Below are positions 20,892 through 25,345 of a stretch of 25,345 nucleotides of DNA, in pieces. Made by a program: the position numbers and the translations under genes. The notes beneath the pieces are model-generated. The model saw nothing but the letters and a program-made list of their open reading frames with translations, had not been told where the DNA came from and did not search any database. Source of the DNA: Promethearchaeota archaeon (GTDB taxonomy: Archaea > Asgardarchaeota > Lokiarchaeia > Sigynarchaeales > SOKP01); the NCBI GenBank assembly GCA_014730295.1, contig WJIN01000186.1, forward strand, positions 1 to 25,345, in the 5' to 3' direction. The first letter of the stretch is position 1. Each line of letters opens with the position of its first letter.

Positions 20892-23327
20892 TCATCGCTC
20901 CATTTGCTTAAAAACAGAGTTAAAATATTGCGGGTCAAACACCAATAGAGATTGAATATAGGTGCTCTTTCCGATGGTAAAGAGATGGGAAAAGATCGCC
21001 ACATCTATAGTATTTCCTTGTTTATTTCGAATTTTTATTTCCATCGCATCCTTTTTATTTTTTTTCACTTTATTAAAATGGTTTTGAAGGGAATTATTAA
21101 ATATTTTAGAGTCTGAGAAGGAATTAAATTCACGTTCAAATTCTTCACGAGTGAAGCCGAGAGAATTATGTGTCTTCTTGTTAAAATCGACAATTTCATT
21201 TACGTCAGGGTCAAATATAAGTATTCCGTGGTCTGCTTGCTCAAATAAAAATTGATACTTACCTTTTGCTTTAAGAAATTCTTTTTCTGTTTTTTTAAAT
21301 TGGGTGATATCTTGCCCTATTATTACAACTAATTCCGCCTCTCCATCAACACTTTTTGAGATGACGTTAGAATTGGTGTTTATAATACGTGTATCATCTT
21401 TTTTATAGAGATATTCAATTTCTTGTTGGTGCATTTTTCCTGTTTTGAATGTTTTTTCTGCGGGACAATTTTTGCATACTTCATCGGAATTTCGAAATAC
21501 ATTATAACAATGCTTTCCGATAATATTTTCTTTGTACATATTTTGGGTCTTATCGTTTACCCATATCAATTGATATTCGGGATCAATAATGCACATTAGA
21601 TTTGGAATTGAAGAAATAATACCATCAAGAAAATTATGACTCTCAGTTAGAGTTTTTTCTGTTAATCTACGTTCTAAACTTGTTCCGATAATATCGGCAG
21701 CAATTTGAAAAATAGAGAGATCTTTCTGATTCCATTTTTGTGTTTTCTCAACCCCATCAAATCCCAAAAATCCGCTTAATTCTTCATTCAAGAATATGGG
21801 AAACATCAAAATAGATTTTATAAATTCTGTTTCAAAAAATTTAAAGTAAGATTTTATTTCTGAAAATATTTTAGCAGATTTTGTTACATGGATGGGATTT
21901 CCTTCTTCTAAACGCTTTATTAGCCATGGAAAATGATTTAAAGGAATATTTTGTAATTGATCAATCTGAGGTTCCACATCTGGAGCACTCCATTCGTGGG
22001 AATTTGACATGAATGCTTTATCTTCATCAAAAAGAAAGATATATGACCTATTTGCATTAATAAAATCTGCTAACTCCTTAAGTGAATTTTGTAGCGCTTC
22101 ATTAAAGTCATCTGTGAAGATGAAACGTGATGAGAGGTTAGAAATTAAGCTCTCTAATTCTAATTTCTCTTCCAATAATTTTTCCGTAGTTTTTTTATCG
22201 CTTATATCCCTAATAACTCCTAATAATCTCAACTTTCCTTGATCATTTATTAATTTACCTCTCCCGCCTACTGGCAAGTAGCTGCCGTCCAATTTTTTAA
22301 TTCTATACTCTAATGAGATAGGATCACCGGTTTCAATTGCTTTCTTTTGAGTTTTTTTAAATAACCCTAGGTCAGCCGGATGAATTAGGTCAAAATAAGA
22401 GGTCCCAATCAAACTATTAGAGGTGTATCCTAATAATTCTTTAACTTGAGGACTGGCGAATAATATATTACCATTAGGTTTGATTTTGATAATCAAATCG
22501 GGTACACTCTCTATCAAATTTTGATAACTTTCCTTAGAATCCTCAAGATTTTTTTCTGTAATTTTCAATGCATTAATATCTTGAAAAATACATTGATAAT
22601 AGGGAACTTCATCGAGATCAAAAGAGGATATCTGGTAGAGAATCCAAGAATACGAATTGTCTTTTTTCTTGATTTGGATTTCGGACAATTCTGATCTCTG
22701 GGCTTTTTCAAGTGTTTTGATATTTTTATTGAATAATGAGAAATACTGAGGGGAAAATAATGGAAAATCTTTAAAATTTCTATTAATAAGTTCTGCTCTG
22801 GTATAGCCAGTTATTTTTTCGCTCATCGGATTGCAATCGATCAATTTCCCTTCTTTATCAAAGATTGCAATACCAAGAGGTGAATGCTTAAATAGAGAGT
22901 GGTATTTTGCGCGTGAATTTTTTAACTCTTCTTGAGCTAATTTTCTTTTCGTGATATCCTCATAATGAACCAAAATGAAATCGGGATCAATAAATTGAAA
23001 TTCTACCATTACATGCTTGAGTTCGTCTACACTCTTGAAAAAATACGTAAAATGATTCCTCACAAGGGTTTTGTTTTCATAACAATATTTAAACGAACTA
23101 ATGACTTTTGGTTTATCTCTAAATAATTCCGAGACCCTTGAGCCTAAATAATTCTCCAATTTTCCATGGAGAATCTTGTTTGCTGCTTCATTGTAATCGA
23201 CTAAGACATAATCATTGTCAATCATTTTAAAAATATGCATTGGCGTCGGGCTCTTCTTGAAAAACTTAAAATAAAGAGCTTCAGGAAATTTGTATGCTGA
23301 TCTATTTATATTAGTAATATGAATCAC
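20892..23327 (-). CDS. Multi-PAS/GAF sensor protein without kinase domain
   Basis: An 811-residue soluble sensor. Domains by eye: PAS at about 15-130, PAS 135-260 (SPLGIAIFDKEGKLIDCNP), PAS 265-385 (YTSNSLIGTSYFDLIHPADL, then GVIRDISDKK), GAF 390-565 (ADFINANRSYIFLFDED), PAS 565-690 with an inserted CKNCPAEKTFKTG motif, and a last PAS 690-811. The protein ends directly after this PAS; there is no HisKA, HATPase, GGDEF, HTH or receiver domain. The PAS-4 CxxC segment could bind a metal or sense redox state. There is no transmembrane helix, so it senses cytosolic signals. The start is GTG 23327; the next Met is about 30 residues in and would cut the first PAS. Output presumably goes through a partner, perhaps the truncated kinase upstream. 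Confidence 0.85.
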   Translation of the reverse strand: MIHITNINRSAYKFPEALYFKFFKKSPTPMHIFKMIDNDYVLVDYNEAANKILHGKLENYLGSRVSELFRDKPKVISSFKYCYENKTLVRNHFTYFFKSVDELKHVMVEFQFIDPDFILVHYEDITKRKLAQEELKNSRAKYHSLFKHSPLGIAIFDKEGKLIDCNPMSEKITGYTRAELINRNFKDFPLFSPQYFSLFNKNIKTLEKAQRSELSEIQIKKKDNSYSWILYQISSFDLDEVPYYQCIFQDINALKITEKNLEDSKESYQNLIESVPDLIIKIKPNGNILFASPQVKELLGYTSNSLIGTSYFDLIHPADLGLFKKTQKKAIETGDPISLEYRIKKLDGSYLPVGGRGKLINDQGKLRLLGVIRDISDKKTTEKLLEEKLELESLISNLSSRFIFTDDFNEALQNSLKELADFINANRSYIFLFDEDKAFMSNSHEWSAPDVEPQIDQLQNIPLNHFPWLIKRLEEGNPIHVTKSAKIFSEIKSYFKFFETEFIKSILMFPIFLNEELSGFLGFDGVEKTQKWNQKDLSIFQIAADIIGTSLERRLTEKTLTESHNFLDGIISSIPNLMCIIDPEYQLIWVNDKTQNMYKENIIGKHCYNVFRNSDEVCKNCPAEKTFKTGKMHQQEIEYLYKKDDTRIINTNSNVISKSVDGEAELVVIIGQDITQFKKTEKEFLKAKGKYQFLFEQADHGILIFDPDVNEIVDFNKKTHNSLGFTREEFEREFNSFSDSKIFNNSLQNHFNKVKKNKKDAMEIKIRNKQGNTIDVAIFSHLFTIGKSTYIQSLLVFDPQYFNSVFKQMER

Positions 23328-23507
23328 CTTAGTTTTTAGGATATCGCAAAATTAACCCCGACTTAATTTATAGCGTGAGGATCTAAATTTATACCTTTAC
23401 TAATTCTTAGGAATTCACTTTACAACTTATTTGAATGAAATTATTGTAATATTTAAATAATTTATGAAATCATAATCAATTTTATGGTTTCAAATTATTA
23501 ATTATCA

Positions 23508-23523
23508 ATATTAATATTAATAT
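23508..23523. repeat. 16-bp AT-only palindrome
   Basis: ATATTAATATTAATAT is a perfect palindrome in the 267-base gap between the PAS sensor and the kinase fragment. It contains only A and T and may be a chance result of composition or a regulator site. Confidence 0.25.
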
Positions 23524-23594
23524 ATTACATTTTTAGGATTCAATGAGAAAAGAGAATATCTCTGACATAGAAGCTGATAAATACGGATCATTTA

Positions 23595-24171
23595 TTATGA
23601 TTTGTAAATAGGGATAATAAGTACAAATTTGGTACCTCTTGAATAATTTCCCTTTAGTCGATCTTCGACCCAAATATCTCCATTATAGGTCCTAAGTATC
23701 TTCTTTACCAGAGAAAGACCAAATCCCATTCCTTTACCTTCTTTTTCTTTCTGGAACCCAGGTAAAAAGAGGATTTTTTTTTTAGAATCAGGAATTCCAA
23801 TCCCATTGTCAATGAACTTTATTCGCACAAATTTTTCACTATTTTTCACAATCTCATCTACTTCAATTTGAATTTTAACTGTATCAGAATCATTGTATTT
23901 GATTGCATTGTCCAGTATGTTTTCAAACACATCTAATAATAATTCATTTCCTCTTACCCTAATCTCATCCTCAAATCTCTTCTTAGTTATTTGAAGCTTT
24001 CTTGTGGATATTTTCTTTCGAACTAAATCTATTGCTTGATTAAGGTATTTAATAAGGTCCACCCCGAAAAAAGTGAGTTCTTCCTCCTCTATCTTGGATA
24101 GTTTTTGCACATTACTTACCAATTTTTCCCCTGGACTCTGCTCTTCTATTATTAATTGGAATCGGATCTAT
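23595..24171 (-). pseudogene. 5'-truncated histidine kinase, ATPase domain intact
   Basis: The C-terminal part of a two-component histidine kinase. The HATPase domain is complete: N box NILDNAIKYN, G1 DNGIGIPD, G2 GKGMGFGLSL and a final SRGTKFVLIIP. The obvious start is TTG 24122, but family-like sequence continues upstream in the same frame (EEQSPGEKLVSNVQKLSKIEEEEL, the end of a HisKA dimerisation helix) to a TAG near 24171. No H-box with a phosphorylatable His is found in any frame of the 200 bases beyond. It is thus either a decayed kinase that lost its sensor and H-box or a free-standing ATPase module (175 residues if TTG 24122 is used). It lies 267 bases upstream of the PAS sensor on the same strand. 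Confidence 0.65.
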
Positions 24172-24385
24172 TTAAAGAATACGCTTTTAAAAGAAATCTT
24201 TCCTTTATATAGAGATTATACTGCCGAACACACGGGCATATTGAAAAGAAGGCGCAAACGAGATAAATTATCAAGATAAAGAATCCAGAAAATAAGGATC
24301 CCGCATATTCACAATTATCATCTGTACTTTTGATAGTTTGCTCCTATATTTAGAGAAAACAGTAGGTACAATGTATGCATCGTTC

Positions 24386-24412
24386 GCTTAATTATAAATT
24401 TTCTAATTAAGC
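24386..24412. repeat. Inverted repeat, 9-bp arms
   Basis: GCTTAATTA (24386-24394) and TAATTAAGC (24404-24412) pair perfectly around a 9-base loop. It stands in the gene-poor stretch. It could be an RNA hairpin, an insertion-sequence remnant or a regulatory site; no partner copy is seen in the window. Confidence 0.4.
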
Positions 24413-25019
24413 ATACCGCACTATTATCTGTATTATTTAGTCTTTTTATGTTCATTAGAAAGCTTTCAGGAGGGAAAAGAAGGAAAATGATGACAATCCT
24501 AAGCGCACGGGTGCGATTATAAAAGGAGTAAATGGGTTGATAACCAAAAAAAAAATTTAGCAAAAAGGTCACAAAAGGACCCACGCTCAAAATTGTCATC
24601 GTTAATAGTAAAAATTACTCGATCTATATTAAAGAAAAATGGGAAAAAGAACTAAGGCGAAAAAAATCATATCGGAAAAAAAGAAGATAAGAAAGTGGAA
24701 ATGTTACAGAAATGTATATATTTTGAGGAAAAGTATGTTGTTAAAGCTGTTAAATTCCTAATACTAAGATCCCTAAAACTTCCCTATCGTTTACATTCTT
24801 TACAGAAAAAATTACCCTAAGTTTTCGTGCTAAAGTAATAACCCAAATTATTCCCGTCTTATTTTTAAAGGGGGGTGATTTTGATCAAGTGATCTGCATA
24901 TTTCGTTTCTCATTTTTGTATAAAAACATTTTTCAGAAATAATCTCAAATAATGAAGAATGTTTATAGATCTCTGAGATACTAATTAAATAGCTTAAACA
25001 AAATTTACAAAACAAAACA

Positions 25020-25027
25020 TTTAAATA
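25020..25027 (+). promoter_or_regulatory. TATA box for right-edge gene
   Basis: TTTAAATA matches the canonical archaeal TATA box and predicts transcription from about 25050, leaving a leader of roughly 58 bases before ATG 25108. The leader is unusually long for this window. Confidence 0.45.
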
Positions 25028-25107
25028 GCAAACTGGGTCTCTTTTCTATCTTAGAAAAATTGTGAAAAAGTGATCGAAAAAAACTTTCAAAGTACGTGAT
25101 AAAAAAA

Positions 25108-25345
25108 ATGGCATCTCAAAATTATTCGCAAAACCATACGGTCGGTGATCTGGGGCTGACCTGCGATCTCTGTCAATCTGATGAGATCATCGAGACCGAG
25201 CAAGTGAAAAAGGCGGGCTCTCGTGGTATCTGCTCAAGAAAGAATTAGGCCTATCCAGCATAGAAGCCCAACTCATAATCCAAGTGCTTTTACGCCGTAA
25301 GCTGGGCATTACCACGTTCTCGTATCTCCAAGGAGAGAAATTTTA
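25108..25345 (+). CDS. Partial gene at right edge, apparently frameshifted
   Basis: ATG 25108 opens a frame with MASQNYSQNHTVGDLGLTCD and a CDLC zinc-ligand pair, but it stops at TAG 25246. A second frame, one base back (-1), reads on from about 25182 to the window end as a plausible helical protein (GLSWYLLKKELGLSSIEAQL, then IIQVLLRRKLGITTFSYLQG). The two frames overlap at 25182-25245, where GTGAAAAAGG (25205-25214) could be the slip point. The intended protein is probably one chain beginning with a zinc ribbon and continuing into a helical, possibly DNA-binding region, but only 80 or so residues are visible. The base composition from about 25140 is clearly richer in G and C than the rest of the window. 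The cause could be a real indel (pseudogene), a sequencing error or programmed slippage. No family is assigned. Confidence 0.5.

Larger units (their letters stand above)
24172..25107. other. Long region without a supportable gene
   Basis: About 930 bases with no open frame that shows family motifs or a convincing protein. The one longer frame on the minus strand (24318-24599) encodes a hydrophobic, low-complexity product with no start context and I reject it. The stretch holds an inverted repeat at 24386-24412, a GC-rich near-palindrome CGCACGGGTGCG (24504-24515), a TTGATCAA palindrome near 24880, and a canonical TATA box at 25020. Together with the truncated kinase on its left and the frameshifted, compositionally different gene on its right, it looks like a decayed or rearranged stretch. 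No tRNA or known RNA family was recognised. Confidence 0.5.

Noticed and set aside
24318..24599. 93-residue frame on the minus strand
   Set aside because: Hydrophobic, biased product with no motif, poor start context and no family resemblance; most likely chance.
24880..24900. TTGATCAA and GATC repeats as a regulator site
   Set aside because: Short palindromes of this size are expected by chance in 25 kb and no neighbouring gene lends support.
1..25345. CRISPR arrays, tRNA genes, insertion-sequence ends
   Set aside because: No regularly spaced repeats, no tRNA cloverleaf with a T-loop consensus and no transposase with terminal repeats were seen.

Overview
The window reads as chromosomal DNA of an AT-rich archaeon, most likely an Asgard (Promethearchaeati, Lokiarchaeia-like) lineage. 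The archaeal evidence is an aIF2-gamma, a transcription factor S (TFS), a form III RuBisCO with a ribose-1,5-bisphosphate isomerase, a DHH/RecJ-type phosphoesterase, and TATA boxes about 25 bases ahead of short or absent leaders. The Asgard evidence is a convincing eL22 ribosomal protein (8007-8318), normally a eukaryotic protein and known among prokaryotes from Asgard genomes. No gene here fixes the lineage more finely.

Layout. 1-2300 (+): phosphohexomutase with no usable ATG/GTG/TTG start, a GNAT acetyltransferase, and a 58-residue LysW amino-group carrier. 2400-4240 (-): full-length UvrC. 4380-7900: a zinc-ribbon protein and R15P isomerase on +, facing nucleoside hydrolase and form III RuBisCO on -; together these suggest carbon recovery from nucleosides. 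8000-9343 (+): eL22 and a CitG-like transferase. 9344-12617: kelch protein (-), TFS (+), then DUF167 and DHH phosphoesterase (-). 12945-14965 (+): a membrane-anchored surface protein and a small helical protein. 14991-16934 (-): aIF2-gamma with an extra N-terminal helix-hairpin-helix domain, and a small zinc-binding protein. 17049-19208 (+): a membrane-anchored gingipain-like (C25) protease.

The main discovery is at 19444-19660: a 5S rRNA gene that looks circularly permuted. The 3' half (loop B, helix II 3' strand, GCG of loop A, helices V/IV, loop E, helix I 3' strand) comes first. It is joined through a TTCG tetraloop capping helix I to the 5' half (helix I 5' strand, CATAG of loop A, helix II 5' strand, helix III, loop C). 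The natural 5S ends are thus sealed, and new ends lie near helix III/loop B, where they are closed by an added 14-bp terminal stem. Helix II (7 of 7 pairs) and helix V (6 of 6 pairs) form perfectly only if the permutation is accepted.

19760-24171: a two-helix membrane protein and a VOC-fold protein (+), then a PAS/GAF multi-sensor without a kinase domain and a truncated histidine kinase piece (-). 24172-25107 has no gene I can support. From 25108 a gene runs off the right edge; its reading frame appears shifted and its base composition is visibly richer in G and C.
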